64,000 nucleotides of DNA from Actinacidiphila rubida (GCF_900110255.1 NZ_FODD01000035.1:26290-90289), one strand, 5' to 3'; counted from the stretch's first letter, positions 41,344-49,466 are shown. The notes: generated by a model from the sequence alone, not told the origin. Translations and numbers: made by a program.

Positions 41344-42381
41344 TCAGCTCTTCCCGAGCTGGTTGGCCCACAGGTTGGGGTCGTCCACGTTGGCCTTGGT
41401 CACCAGCGGCGCGGGCAGCTGGTCCTCCAGGCCGTTGGGGATCTTGATGATCGTGGAGTCGTGGTCGGTCGGGCCGGGCTGGAACGTCTTCCCGGCCAGC
41501 GCCTCCTTGGCGTAGTACAGCGCGTACTTGGCGTAGAGGTCGGCCGGCTGGGAGATGGTGGCGTCGATCTGGCCGGCCTTGATCGCCTTGAACTCCTCGG
41601 GGATGCCGTCGTTGGAGATGATGGTGATGTGGCCGGGCGTGCCGGGCGGCTTGAGCAGGTGCTTCTGCTCCAGCAGCGCCAGGGTGGGCTGCAGGAACAC
41701 GCCGCCGGCCTGCATGTAGATCCCGTTGATGTCCGGGTCGGAGGCGAGCGTGGTCTGCAGCTTGGCCGAGGCGACGTCGCCCTTCCAGTCGGTGGCCAGC
41801 GCGATCACCTTGACGCCGGGGAACTTGCTCTTCATGCAGGACGCGAACGCCTCGGAGCGGTCACGGCCGTTGATGGAGTCGAGGGCGCCCTCGAACTCCA
41901 CGACCTTGCCCTTGCCGCCCAGTTGCTGGCCGAGGTAGTCGCAGGCCTTGGTCCCGTAGGCGCGGTTGTCGGCGCGCACCACCATGTACACCTGGCCCTT
42001 GTCGGGGCGGGTGTCGACGCTGACCACCGGGATGTGCTTGCCCGCGAGGGTCTGCAGGGTGGAGGCGATGGCGCCGGTGTCCTGCGGCGCCATCACGATC
42101 GCCTTGGCGCCCTGGTCGACGAACGTCTGCACGTTCGCGACGAGCTTGCCGATGTCGTTCTGCGAGTTGCTGCGCGGCAGCGCGGAGACGACTCCGGCCT
42201 TGACGCCCTTCTCGATGTAGCCCTGGTAGGAGTTCCAGAAGTCGCTGTCGGAGCGCGGCAGGTCGATGCCGACCTTGCCGGAGCTGCCGGCCTTGTCGTC
42301 GCTTCCTCTGTTGCAGCCGGCGAGTGCGGTGACCGCGAGCAGGGCGGCACAGGCAGCCACGGTCGTCGTACGCAGTCTCAT
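41344..42381 (-). CDS. sugar-binding lipoprotein (periplasmic-binding type 1)
   Basis: A 345-residue lipoprotein with signal MRLRTTTVAACAALLAVTALAGC (lipobox LAGC). The mature part is a Peripla_BP_4 fold: 'VGIDLPRSDSDFWNSYQGYIEKG', 'VDQGAKAIVMAPQDTGAIAS', 'HIPVVSVDTRPDKG', 'VVEFEGALDSINGRDRSEAF' and 'ISNDGIPEEFKAIKAGQIDATISQ'. It captures the operon's sugar, by context L-fucose or a similar aldose. A 211-base gap separates it from the upstream SDR gene. Confidence 0.94.
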   Translation of the reverse strand: MRLRTTTVAACAALLAVTALAGCNRGSDDKAGSSGKVGIDLPRSDSDFWNSYQGYIEKGVKAGVVSALPRSNSQNDIGKLVANVQTFVDQGAKAIVMAPQDTGAIASTLQTLAGKHIPVVSVDTRPDKGQVYMVVRADNRAYGTKACDYLGQQLGGKGKVVEFEGALDSINGRDRSEAFASCMKSKFPGVKVIALATDWKGDVASAKLQTTLASDPDINGIYMQAGGVFLQPTLALLEQKHLLKPPGTPGHITIISNDGIPEEFKAIKAGQIDATISQPADLYAKYALYYAKEALAGKTFQPGPTDHDSTIIKIPNGLEDQLPAPLVTKANVDDPNLWANQLGKS

Positions 42382-42592
42382 CAGCGAGACCTGCCTTTCG
42401 ATGAATGAATCGGCTCGGTGCGGTGCTGGTGCGGGTGCGGTGCGGTGAGGCGGGGGGTGCGAGGCGGCGCGCGGAGTGCGGGGGTGGGGTGCGGACTCCG
42501 GTACGGATCGGGCGGGTTGGCCCGGGTGTCGGGGCCCGGCGCGCGGGGATGGTCGCGTGCGGGGCCGGGCGGCCGGCCGGGTGGCCGGAGGG
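42382..42592 (-). other. C-rich leader between the SDR and lipoprotein genes
   Basis: No gene fits. On the transcribed strand about 42410-42500 is rich in C and poor in G with repeated CCGCAC units, a composition like Rho utilisation sites; 42560-42600 has reiterated GGCC stretches. It may create polarity between the enzyme genes and the transporter genes, or hold a second promoter. No hairpin with U-tract was found. Confidence 0.35.
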
Positions 42593-43384
42593 TCAGCCGG
42601 CGGCGGGACGCAGGCGCAGGCCCTGCATTCCGCCGTCGACGGCGAGCGCGGTACCCGTCACGCTCGCCGCGGCGGGACTGGCCAGGTACGCGATGGCCGC
42701 GGCCACTTCGCCGGCGCCGACCAGCCGGCCCATCGGCTGGCGGGCGTCGAGCGCGGCACGTTCGGCGGCGGGGTCCTCCGCCTGCCCGAGCAGGCGTCCG
42801 ATCCACGGGGTGTCCGCGGTGCCGGGGTTGACGCAGTTGACCCGGACGCCCTCGCGGACGTGGTCGGCGGCCATCGCCAGGGTGAGCGCGAGGACCGCGC
42901 CCTTGCTCGCGCTGTACAGCGCCCGCTGCGGCAGCCCGGCGGTGGCGGCGATGGAGCATGTGAGGGTGATCGACGCGCAGCCCGGCCGGTCCTGCGCGGC
43001 CTTGCGCAGGTGGGGCAGTGCCGCGCGGGCGGTGCGCACCATGCCCAGGACGTTGACGTCCAGCACTCGGTGCCACTCGTCGTCCGGGTTGTCCTCGACG
43101 GTGCCGATCGCGCCGATCCCGGCGTTGGCGACCACGGTGTGCAGCCCGCCCAGGACCTCGGCGGCCCGGCCGACCGCGGCCCGCACCGCGTCGTCGTCCG
43201 TGACGTCGGCCTGGACCGGGACGGTGCCCTCGGGGGCGCCCGACACGTCGCGGTCGAGCACCGCGACGCGGGCGCCGCGGGCGGTGAGCAGCGCGGCGGT
43301 GGCCGCGCCGATGCCGGAGGCGCCGCCGGTCACCAGGGCGGTCAGCCCGTCGAAGTCCCGGGCGGCGGAGGTCGGTTCGCTCAT
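42593..43384 (-). CDS. SDR-family dehydrogenase, probable 2-keto-3-deoxy-L-fuconate dehydrogenase
   Basis: A 263-residue short-chain dehydrogenase. The cofactor motif is 'ALVTGGASGIGAATA', the Asp after beta 2 ('VAVLDRDVSG') indicates NAD preference, then 'VVANAGIGAIG', catalytic S-Y-K in 'TCSIAATAG' and 'ALYSASKGAV', and 'RVNCVNPGTADTPWI'. Next to an L-fuconate dehydratase, with which its start overlaps by four bases, the best guess is oxidation of 2-keto-3-deoxy-L-fuconate. The enzyme for the final cleavage is not encoded here. Confidence 0.85.
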   Translation of the reverse strand: MSEPTSAARDFDGLTALVTGGASGIGAATAALLTARGARVAVLDRDVSGAPEGTVPVQADVTDDDAVRAAVGRAAEVLGGLHTVVANAGIGAIGTVEDNPDDEWHRVLDVNVLGMVRTARAALPHLRKAAQDRPGCASITLTCSIAATAGLPQRALYSASKGAVLALTLAMAADHVREGVRVNCVNPGTADTPWIGRLLGQAEDPAAERAALDARQPMGRLVGAGEVAAAIAYLASPAAASVTGTALAVDGGMQGLRLRPAAG

Positions 43385-44697
43385 CGGGCCGGCTCCTGTC
43401 GTGCGGTCCACACCGGACCGTCGGGGTAGCGGTAGTCGGTGAGGGACTCGGGCACCATGCGGGCCGAGAAGCCGGGCGCCTCGGGCGCGCGGTAGGCGCC
43501 GTTCTCCATCACCACCGGGTCGGTGAAGTGCTCGTGCAGGTGCGGCACGTACTCGATGATCCGGTCCTCCTGGGTCCCCGAGACGGCCACGAAGTCGAAC
43601 ATCGACAGGTGCTGGACGAGCTCGCACAGGCCCACGCCGCCGGCGTGCGGGCAGACCGGGACGCCGAACTTCGCGGCGAGCAGCAGGATCGCGACGTTCT
43701 CGTTGACGCCGCCCACCCGGGCCGCGTCGATCTGCACGAAGTCCACCGCGCCGGCCTGCAGGAGCTGCTTGAACACCACGCGGTTGGCGACGTGTTCGCC
43801 GGTGGCGACCCGCACCGGCTGGCCGGCCCGCACCGCCGCGTGGGCGAGCACGTCGTCCGGGCTGGTGGGCTCCTCGATCCAGTACGGGTCGTACGGCGCG
43901 AGGGCGTTCATCCAGTCGACGGCCGCCTGCACGTCCCAGCGCTGGTTGGCGTCGACGGCGATCCGGACGTCGGGGCCGACCGCCTCGCGGGCCAGCCGCA
44001 TGCGGCGCAGGTCGTCGTCGAGGTTGTCGCCGACCTTCAGCTTGATCTGCCGGAAGCCGGCCGCGACCGCCTCCTTGGCCAGCCGGACGAGCTTCTCGTC
44101 GGAGTAGCCCAGCCAGCCCGGCTCGGTGGTGTAGGCGGGGTAGCCGTCGCGCCGCAGCAGGGCGACGCGTTCGGCCCGGCCGGGCTCGGCGCGGCGGAGG
44201 ATCTCCAGCGCGTCCTCCGGCGTGAGGGCGTCGCTGAGGTAGCGGAAGTCGACCAGGTCGACGATCTGCTCGGGGGTCATGGCGGCCAGCAGCTCCCAGA
44301 CCGGGCGGCCGGCCTGACGGGCGGCCAGGTCCCAGGCGGCGTTGACCACCGCGCCGGCGGCCATGTGCATCACGCCCTTCTCCGGGCCCAGCCAGCGCAG
44401 TTGCGAGTCGTGGGTGAGCAGGCGGTAGAAATCCCCAAGATCGCTCGTGACACTGTCCACCGAGCGCCCGACCACATAGGGTCGCAGTGCGCGGATCGCC
44501 GCGGCGACCACGTCGTTGCCGCGGCCGATCGTGAAGCACAGGCCGTACCCCGCGAGGCCGCCGGGCGCGTCGGTACGGAGGACGACGTAGGCGGCCGAGT
44601 AGTCGGGGTCGGGGTTCATGGCGTCCGAGCCGTCGAGCTGCTCCGAGGTCGGAAAGCGGATGTCGTGGACGTCGACCTCGGTGATGGTCGGACTCAT
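43381..44697 (-). CDS. fucD: L-fuconate dehydratase (enolase superfamily)
   Basis: A 438-residue member of the mandelate-racemase subgroup. Visible catalytic elements are the KxK motif 'FRQIKLKVGDNL', the metal ligands in 'IAVDANQRW', 'WIEEPTSPDD' and 'VATGEHVANR', and the His of 'VPVCPHAGGVGLCELVQ'. The N-terminus 'ITEVDVHDIRFPTSEQLDGSDAMNPDPDYSAAYVVLRT' is characteristic of FucD. It dehydrates L-fuconate to 2-keto-3-deoxy-L-fuconate. The ATG at 44697 has GGGAG five bases upstream. It is the first gene of the operon, behind a palindromic operator. Confidence 0.93.
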   Translation of the reverse strand: MSPTITEVDVHDIRFPTSEQLDGSDAMNPDPDYSAAYVVLRTDAPGGLAGYGLCFTIGRGNDVVAAAIRALRPYVVGRSVDSVTSDLGDFYRLLTHDSQLRWLGPEKGVMHMAAGAVVNAAWDLAARQAGRPVWELLAAMTPEQIVDLVDFRYLSDALTPEDALEILRRAEPGRAERVALLRRDGYPAYTTEPGWLGYSDEKLVRLAKEAVAAGFRQIKLKVGDNLDDDLRRMRLAREAVGPDVRIAVDANQRWDVQAAVDWMNALAPYDPYWIEEPTSPDDVLAHAAVRAGQPVRVATGEHVANRVVFKQLLQAGAVDFVQIDAARVGGVNENVAILLLAAKFGVPVCPHAGGVGLCELVQHLSMFDFVAVSGTQEDRIIEYVPHLHEHFTDPVVMENGAYRAPEAPGFSARMVPESLTDYRYPDGPVWTARQEPAR

Positions 44698-44712
44698 GCA
44701 CACTCCCGTCGC

Positions 44713-44772
44713 AAGACATCGGATCTTTTCTTGATGATCCGATGTATAGCGGCGCAGCCCGCCGTTCGTCCA
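44713..44772 (-). promoter_or_regulatory. fucD promoter with a 10-bp-arm operator
   Basis: On the minus strand TGGACG (44772-44767), 18-bp spacer, TATACA (44748-44743). A perfect inverted repeat ACATCGGATC (44716-44725) / GATCCGATGT (44736-44745) with a 10-bp centre overlaps the -10 and start point. AAGACATCGGA (44713-44723) recurs in front of the operon's GntR gene, so this is the likely GntR operator. A related half site, TCGGATGTC, lies at 44803-44811. Confidence 0.65.
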
Positions 44773-44788
44773 GGGGGAGGCCAGAACT

Positions 44789-45892
44789 TTGTGGATTACA
44801 GATCGGATGTCTCATCGGCTGGCCACGCGGGTCCGGCAGCGGTTCCGGCAGTGGACCCCGCCGTCCCGCCGGCGGGTCCTGCGGCTGCTCCGGCATGCGA
44901 CGATCGCCGCGACGGTGCTCGCCGTGCTGGCCGTGGCCGCCGCCGCGACGGCGCTGCGCGCCCAGTACGCGGGCAATCCCGCGGCCGCCGGGCGCACGCG
45001 CGGACATGACGCCGTGTGGCTCGGGCACGCCTGGGTGGACGGTCGCCGCGGCCCCGCCGATCTGGCCCTGCTGCGCTCGCGCGTGCGGGACTCCGGCATC
45101 AGCGACCTCTACGTCCACACCGGCCCCCTGGCGGACGACGGCACCCTCGACCCCAAGCTCTACCCCGCGGCCGCGGCGTTCATCGCCGACGTGCACCGCG
45201 AACTGCCCGGCGTGCGGGTGCAGGCTTGGCTGGGCGACGTCGTGGCGCACTCCGGCGGGCCGGGCCTGCACCTCGACGACGCGGCACTGCGGTCCCGCGT
45301 GCGCGACTCCTGCGCGCAGGTGCTGGACGCCGGGTTCGACGGCGTCCACCTGGACCTGGAGCCGGTTCCGTCCGGCGACCCCGGATTCCTGACCCTGCTG
45401 GACGCGGTGCACCAGCTGACCGAGGAGCGCGGCGTCCCGCTGTCCGCCGCCGTCCCGCAGATCGACCCGCTGCCGCACCTGCACACCGTCGCCCACCTGC
45501 CGTTCAGCCACCCCAAGTGGTGGGCCCAGGCGTACTTCGGGCAGGTCGCCCGCCGCGTCGACCAGATCGCCGTGATGGCCTACGACACCGCGATGCCCAC
45601 GACGTCGCTGTTCGGCGGGTACGTCGCCCAGCAGACCGGGCTCGCGCTGTCCGCCACGCCGCCCAGCACCGAACTGGTCATCGGCCTGCCGGGCTACCAC
45701 ACCGGCGACATGGGCCACCACGCCTACGCCGAGACCGTGGACGCGGCCGTCCGCGGCGCGCGGGTCGCGCTGGCCCGGCACGACCGGCACCGCCGGATGT
45801 TCGGCCTGTCCCTTTATGTCGACTTCCACGCCACCGCCGGCGACTGGGCCGCCTACCGCAGAGGTTGGGGCACTGAGGGCGGTACGCCGTAG
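44789..45892 (+). CDS. membrane-anchored GH18-like protein
   Basis: A 367-residue protein with a basic N-terminus and one signal-anchor helix (about 37-58, ATIAATVLAVLAVAAAATAL). The rest resembles a glycosyl-hydrolase-18-like TIM barrel: 'VQAWLGDVV', the active-site-like 'FDGVHLDLEPV' (D184-G-V-H-L-D189-L-E191, keeping the catalytic Glu of the DxxDxDxE motif but with His at the second Asp), 'QIAVMAYDTAMP' and 'LVIGLPGYHTG'. TTG at 44789 is chosen because GGGGGAGG lies eight bases upstream; ATG at 44807 is an alternative. It is divergent from fucD and could be co-regulated. It may cleave or bind an extracellular glycan. Confidence 0.75.
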   Translation: MWITDRMSHRLATRVRQRFRQWTPPSRRRVLRLLRHATIAATVLAVLAVAAAATALRAQYAGNPAAAGRTRGHDAVWLGHAWVDGRRGPADLALLRSRVRDSGISDLYVHTGPLADDGTLDPKLYPAAAAFIADVHRELPGVRVQAWLGDVVAHSGGPGLHLDDAALRSRVRDSCAQVLDAGFDGVHLDLEPVPSGDPGFLTLLDAVHQLTEERGVPLSAAVPQIDPLPHLHTVAHLPFSHPKWWAQAYFGQVARRVDQIAVMAYDTAMPTTSLFGGYVAQQTGLALSATPPSTELVIGLPGYHTGDMGHHAYAETVDAAVRGARVALARHDRHRRMFGLSLYVDFHATAGDWAAYRRGWGTEGGTP

Positions 45893-45975
45893 GCTTGGTG
45901 CCGCACGTCTGGAACAGCACAGCAGCCGGCACGGGGACGGCATCGCCCCCTCCGGCCTGGAAAAGGAGGCGCTGG

Positions 45976-47151
45976 GTGATCGAGCTCGAGGGGGTTCCCG
46001 AGCTGATCGACCCGGTCATGGTGGCCGCGTTCGAGGGCTGGAACGACGCCGGGGACGCAGCCTCCACTGCGGTCGACCACATGGACCGGGAGTTCAAGGG
46101 CGAGGTGTTCGCCGCGCTCGACGCGGAGGACTACTACGACTTCCAGGTCAACCGGCCCACCGTGTGGATGGACGGCGGGGTACGCCGCATCACCTGGCCG
46201 ACGACACGGCTGTCGGTGGTGCGCATCCAGTCGCCCACACCGCGTGACCTGGTCCTGGTGCGCGGCATCGAGCCGAGCATGCGGTGGCGCTCGTTCTGCA
46301 ACGAGATCCTGGGCTTCGCCCACGAGCTCGGCGTCGAGATGGTCGTCGTGCTCGGCGCGCTGCTGGGCGACACCCCGCACACCCGGCCGGTCCCCGTCAC
46401 CGGCGTGACGTCCGACCCCGAACTGGCGACGTCCCTCAACCTGGAGGAGTCGAGCTACGAGGGGCCGACGGGCATCGTCGGCATCCTTCAGGAGGCCTGC
46501 ACCCACGCGGGCATTCCGGCGGTGAGCCTGTGGGCGGCCGTCCCCCACTACGTCTCGCAGCCCCCCAATCCGAAGGCCACGCTGGCCCTGCTGAACCGCC
46601 TGGAGGACCTGCTCGACCTGCGCATCCCGCAGGGCGAGCTGCCCGAGGACGCCCGCGCCTGGCAGGTCGGCGTGGACCAGCTGGCGGCGGAGGACAGCGA
46701 GGTCGCGGAGTACGTCCAGACCCTGGAGGAGGCCCGCGACACCGCGGAGCTCCCCGAGGCGTCCGGCGAGGCCATCGCCAAGGAGTTCGAGCGCTATCTG
46801 CGGCGCCGGGACCCGCAGGCGGGCGGCGCCGGCGGCTACGCGAGCGAGGGCGAGGACGGCGTCCCGCCGATCCGCAGCCAGGCCTCCCGGCCGCGCGACA
46901 CCCCGGCCGCCGCGGACCGCGACGGCGCGGAGGCGGCGGACGGCACCGACGCGTCCGGCGACACGGACGAGGGGGGCGACGCGGCGGCCCCGGACGCCGG
47001 CGAGCCCGCGGACGGCGCCGTGCCCGGGCCGGACGCGCCCGGGGACGCCGACGCGGACCCCGGCTCCGGTCGTCCGGACGCGGACGGCGACGACGTCGGC
47101 GACGACGGCGACAGTGACGGCGCCAGCGACAGCGACAGCGACGGGAAGTGA
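45976..47151 (+). CDS. PAC2-family protein with long acidic tail
   Basis: A 391-residue protein. Residues about 1-290 are a PAC2 domain (proteasome-assembly-chaperone-2-like fold): 'LIDPVMVAAFEGWNDAGDAASTAVDHM', 'VVVLGALLGDTPHTRPVPVTG', 'YEGPTGIVGILQEACTHAGI' and 'VPHYVSQPPNPKATLALLNRLEDLL'. From about residue 290 the chain is a disordered tail dominated by Asp, Gly, Ala and Ser, ending SDSDSDGK. The GTG at 45976 has AAAAGGAGG six bases upstream. PAC2 proteins are widespread in actinobacteria near the proteasome locus, but a role in proteasome assembly is unproven. Confidence 0.92.
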   Translation: MIELEGVPELIDPVMVAAFEGWNDAGDAASTAVDHMDREFKGEVFAALDAEDYYDFQVNRPTVWMDGGVRRITWPTTRLSVVRIQSPTPRDLVLVRGIEPSMRWRSFCNEILGFAHELGVEMVVVLGALLGDTPHTRPVPVTGVTSDPELATSLNLEESSYEGPTGIVGILQEACTHAGIPAVSLWAAVPHYVSQPPNPKATLALLNRLEDLLDLRIPQGELPEDARAWQVGVDQLAAEDSEVAEYVQTLEEARDTAELPEASGEAIAKEFERYLRRRDPQAGGAGGYASEGEDGVPPIRSQASRPRDTPAAADRDGAEAADGTDASGDTDEGGDAAAPDAGEPADGAVPGPDAPGDADADPGSGRPDADGDDVGDDGDSDGASDSDSDGK

Positions 47152-47152
47152 C

Positions 47153-47185
47153 GAGGGGCGCCCACCGTCGCGGTGGGCGCCCCTC
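47153..47185. terminator. stem-loop between the PAC2 gene and mshC
   Basis: A perfect 15-bp stem (47153-47167 with 47171-47185) and TCG loop, directly after the PAC2 stop and 42 bases from the convergent mshC stop. It can serve both genes. Confidence 0.8.
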
Positions 47186-47226
47186 CCCCGGCCGGGCGGA
47201 CGGCGCTCTTCGTCGGACAGGCGGCT

Positions 47227-48456
47227 TTAGAGCGCCACGCCCAGTAGCGCGTCGACGGTGCGGGAGACGAGGCCGGGGGCGCCGGTGTCGGTGCCGCCGG
47301 ACGCGGCCTGGTCGGCCGCCCACGCGTCGACCAGGCGCAGCGCGCGCGGCGCGTCCAGGTCGTCGGCGAGGGCCTCACGGATCTCGGAGACCAGCGTTTC
47401 CGCGGGCGGCCCGTCGGGCCGCGACACCGCTGCCCGCCAGCGGTCGAGGCGCTCCACGGCCTCGGCCAGCACCCCGTCGGTCCACTCCCAGTCCGACCGG
47501 TAGTGGTGCGCGAGCAGCGCCAGCCTGATGGCCGCCGGGTCGACGCCCGCACGCCGCAGCGCGGACACGAACACCAGGTTGCCCTTGGACTTGGACATCT
47601 TCTCGCCGTCCAGGGCGACCATCCCGGCGTGCACGTACGCCTTGGCGAACGGGTACTCGCCGGTGAGGACCTGCGCGTGCGACGCGCCCATCTCGTGGTG
47701 GGGGAACGCCAGGTCGGACCCGCCGCCCTGGACGTCGAAGCCCATGCCGAGGTGGTCCAGGGCGATCGCGACGCACTCGATGTGCCAGCCGGGGCGGCCG
47801 GGGCCGAGCGACCCGCCGTCCCAGCTGGGCTCGCCCTCGCGGGCGCCGAGCCACAGGATCGGGTCGAGCGGGTCCTTCTTGCCGGGGCGGTCCGGGTCGC
47901 CGCCGCGCTCGGCGGACAGCACCCGCATCGCGGCCGCGTCCAGCCGCGACACCGTCCCGAAGGCGGGGTCGGACTCGACGGAGAAGTACACGTCGCCGTC
48001 GAGCTCGTACGCCGCGCCGGCCTCCCGCAGCCGCTCGATCAGCGGCACGATGCCCGGTATGGCCTCGACCGCGCCGATGTAGTGCGCGGGCGGCAGCATC
48101 CGCAGCGCGGTCATGTCCTCGCGGAACAGGGCGGTCTCGCGCTCGGCCAGCGCGGTCCAGTCCTCGCCGGTGGCCACCGCGCGCTCCAGCAGCGGATCGT
48201 CGACGTCGGTGACGTTCTGGACGTAGTGGACCTGGCGCTTCGTGTCGAGCCACACGCGCTGGACGAGGTCGAACGCGTTGTACGTGGCGGCGTGCCCCAT
48301 GTGGGTCGCGTCGTACGGGGTGATCCCGCAGACGTAGATCCGGGCCACGGGGCCGGGGTCGAGCGTCACCCGTCCACCGGTCGAGGTGTCGTGGAGACTC
48401 AGGGGGCGTCCGGTGCCGGGAAGGGCGGGGACGTCGGAAGCGGGCCAGGCATGCAT
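47227..48456 (-). CDS. mshC: cysteine:glucosaminyl-inositol ligase MshC (mycothiol biosynthesis)
   Basis: ATP-dependent ligase joining L-cysteine to GlcN-Ins, the third step of mycothiol synthesis. The 409-residue class-I-aaRS-like protein shows 'IYVCGITPYDATHMGHAATYNAFD' (zinc Cys and HIGH-like motif), 'YVQNVTDVDDPLL', 'WHIECVAIALDHLG', 'DLAFPHHEMGASHAQ' and 'DGEKMSKSKGNLVF' (KMSKS). It lacks the C-terminal anticodon-binding domain of cysteinyl-tRNA synthetase. The gene is last in a minus-strand run with three conserved genes of unknown function. TAACCT ends 6 nt before the ATG, so it also has a likely leaderless promoter. Confidence 0.97.
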   Translation of the reverse strand: MHAWPASDVPALPGTGRPLSLHDTSTGGRVTLDPGPVARIYVCGITPYDATHMGHAATYNAFDLVQRVWLDTKRQVHYVQNVTDVDDPLLERAVATGEDWTALAERETALFREDMTALRMLPPAHYIGAVEAIPGIVPLIERLREAGAAYELDGDVYFSVESDPAFGTVSRLDAAAMRVLSAERGGDPDRPGKKDPLDPILWLGAREGEPSWDGGSLGPGRPGWHIECVAIALDHLGMGFDVQGGGSDLAFPHHEMGASHAQVLTGEYPFAKAYVHAGMVALDGEKMSKSKGNLVFVSALRRAGVDPAAIRLALLAHHYRSDWEWTDGVLAEAVERLDRWRAAVSRPDGPPAETLVSEIREALADDLDAPRALRLVDAWAADQAASGGTDTGAPGLVSRTVDALLGVAL

Positions 48457-48462
48457 GTCTTG

Positions 48463-48468
48463 AGGTTA
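48463..48468 (-). promoter_or_regulatory. -10-like element TAACCT of leaderless mshC
   Basis: TAACCT on the minus strand ends 6 nt before the mshC ATG at 48456; no Shine-Dalgarno lies between. Confidence 0.5.
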
Positions 48469-48527
48469 ACCGGGCGCCCGTGCGTCAAAACGGCGGGGCC
48501 GACCGGCGCGCCACCGCCGCCGTCCGG

Positions 48528-49466
48528 TCAGACCGGAGGCCAGGGGATCGACGGCCAGTCACCGCTGGGTTCGGGGTGCTTCCCGCTCTCCCGCAGGTGG
48601 CGGACGCGAGCGCGCAGGGCGTCGGTCTCGGCGGCGGTCAGCAGCTCGCCGAGCCGCGCCCCCAGGGCGCCGTCGAGCTGCGCGGCCAGCGCGTCCAGGA
48701 CGGGCCGCGCCTCGGCGGGCAGCGGTTCGCCCGCCCAGCCCCACAGCAGCGTGCGGAGCTTGTCCTCGGTGTGGAAGGTCACGCCGTGGTCGATGCCGTA
48801 GAGGCGGCCGTCCAGGGCGGGCAGCAGGTGCCCGCCCTTGCGGTCGGCGTTGTTGATCACCGCGTCCAGGACGGCCAGCCGGCGCAGGCGTATGTCGTCG
48901 GCGTGCACGAGCAGCGCGCGGCGGCCCTCGCCGACCTCGGCCTCGACGACGGCCTTCCAGCCGGGCGCGGGCTCGGTGTCCTCGGTGAGCGCCAGCAGCG
49001 GCCCGTCGCCCCCGTCACCGCTGCCGCCGCTGCCGCCGGTGCCGTCGCCGCCGGAGGCGTCCTCGGTGCCGGAGGCGTCCTCGCCGTCCCCCTCGGAGTC
49101 GTCGGGAGCGACGTCGATCCAGAGCTGGACCATGCCCTCGCCGTACGGGCCGTCGCGCAGCACGGTGGGCGGCACCAGGCCCCAGCCGGTGGCCTCGGAG
49201 ACGAGGTAGGCGGCGACCTCGCGCTGGGCGAGCGTGCCGTCGGGGAAGTCCCACAGCGGGCGCTCGCCGGCGACCGGCTTGTACACGCAGGCCAGGGTGC
49301 GCCCCTCGTACACCGCCTCGCAGTACAGCACCGCGTTGGACGCCTCGCGGATCTGTCCGCGCACGGTGAGCTCGCCGCGCAGCAGGACGTCGGCGGCGCC
49401 GATCCCGTCCCGGCCGGAGCCGGGGGCGATCAGGCCGACCTCCGGTACCCGTTCTGGCGCGGGCAT
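48528..49466 (-). CDS. SCO1664-family protein with PI3/4-kinase-like fold
   Basis: A 312-residue conserved actinobacterial protein of unknown function. Kinase-like features are visible: K63 in 'LACVYKPVAGERPLWDFPDG', E83 in 'LAQREVAAYLVSEATGWGLVPPTV', the catalytic-loop-like 'DAVINNADRKGGHLL' (D208, with His213 where PI3/4 kinases have Asn) and a DxG-like 'YGIDHGVTFH' (D226). An Asp/Gly/Ser-rich insert at about 121-157 is probably disordered. Start ATG at 49466 has AAGGA five bases upstream and overlaps the DUF3090 gene by 37 bases, so translation is coupled. It is 71 bases upstream of mshC. Confidence 0.88.
   Translation of the reverse strand: MPAPERVPEVGLIAPGSGRDGIGAADVLLRGELTVRGQIREASNAVLYCEAVYEGRTLACVYKPVAGERPLWDFPDGTLAQREVAAYLVSEATGWGLVPPTVLRDGPYGEGMVQLWIDVAPDDSEGDGEDASGTEDASGGDGTGGSGGSGDGGDGPLLALTEDTEPAPGWKAVVEAEVGEGRRALLVHADDIRLRRLAVLDAVINNADRKGGHLLPALDGRLYGIDHGVTFHTEDKLRTLLWGWAGEPLPAEARPVLDALAAQLDGALGARLGELLTAAETDALRARVRHLRESGKHPEPSGDWPSIPWPPV

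Noticed and set aside
44742..45392. Alternative plus-strand frame overlapping the GH18-like gene
   Set aside because: Ser/Arg/Trp/Cys-rich composition typical of a shadow frame; the GH18-like frame has a coherent membrane anchor and barrel motifs.
34538..46000. Mobile genomic island with att sites
   Set aside because: Although the fucose block looks inserted, no transposase, integrase or flanking direct repeats were found, and base composition is like its surroundings.
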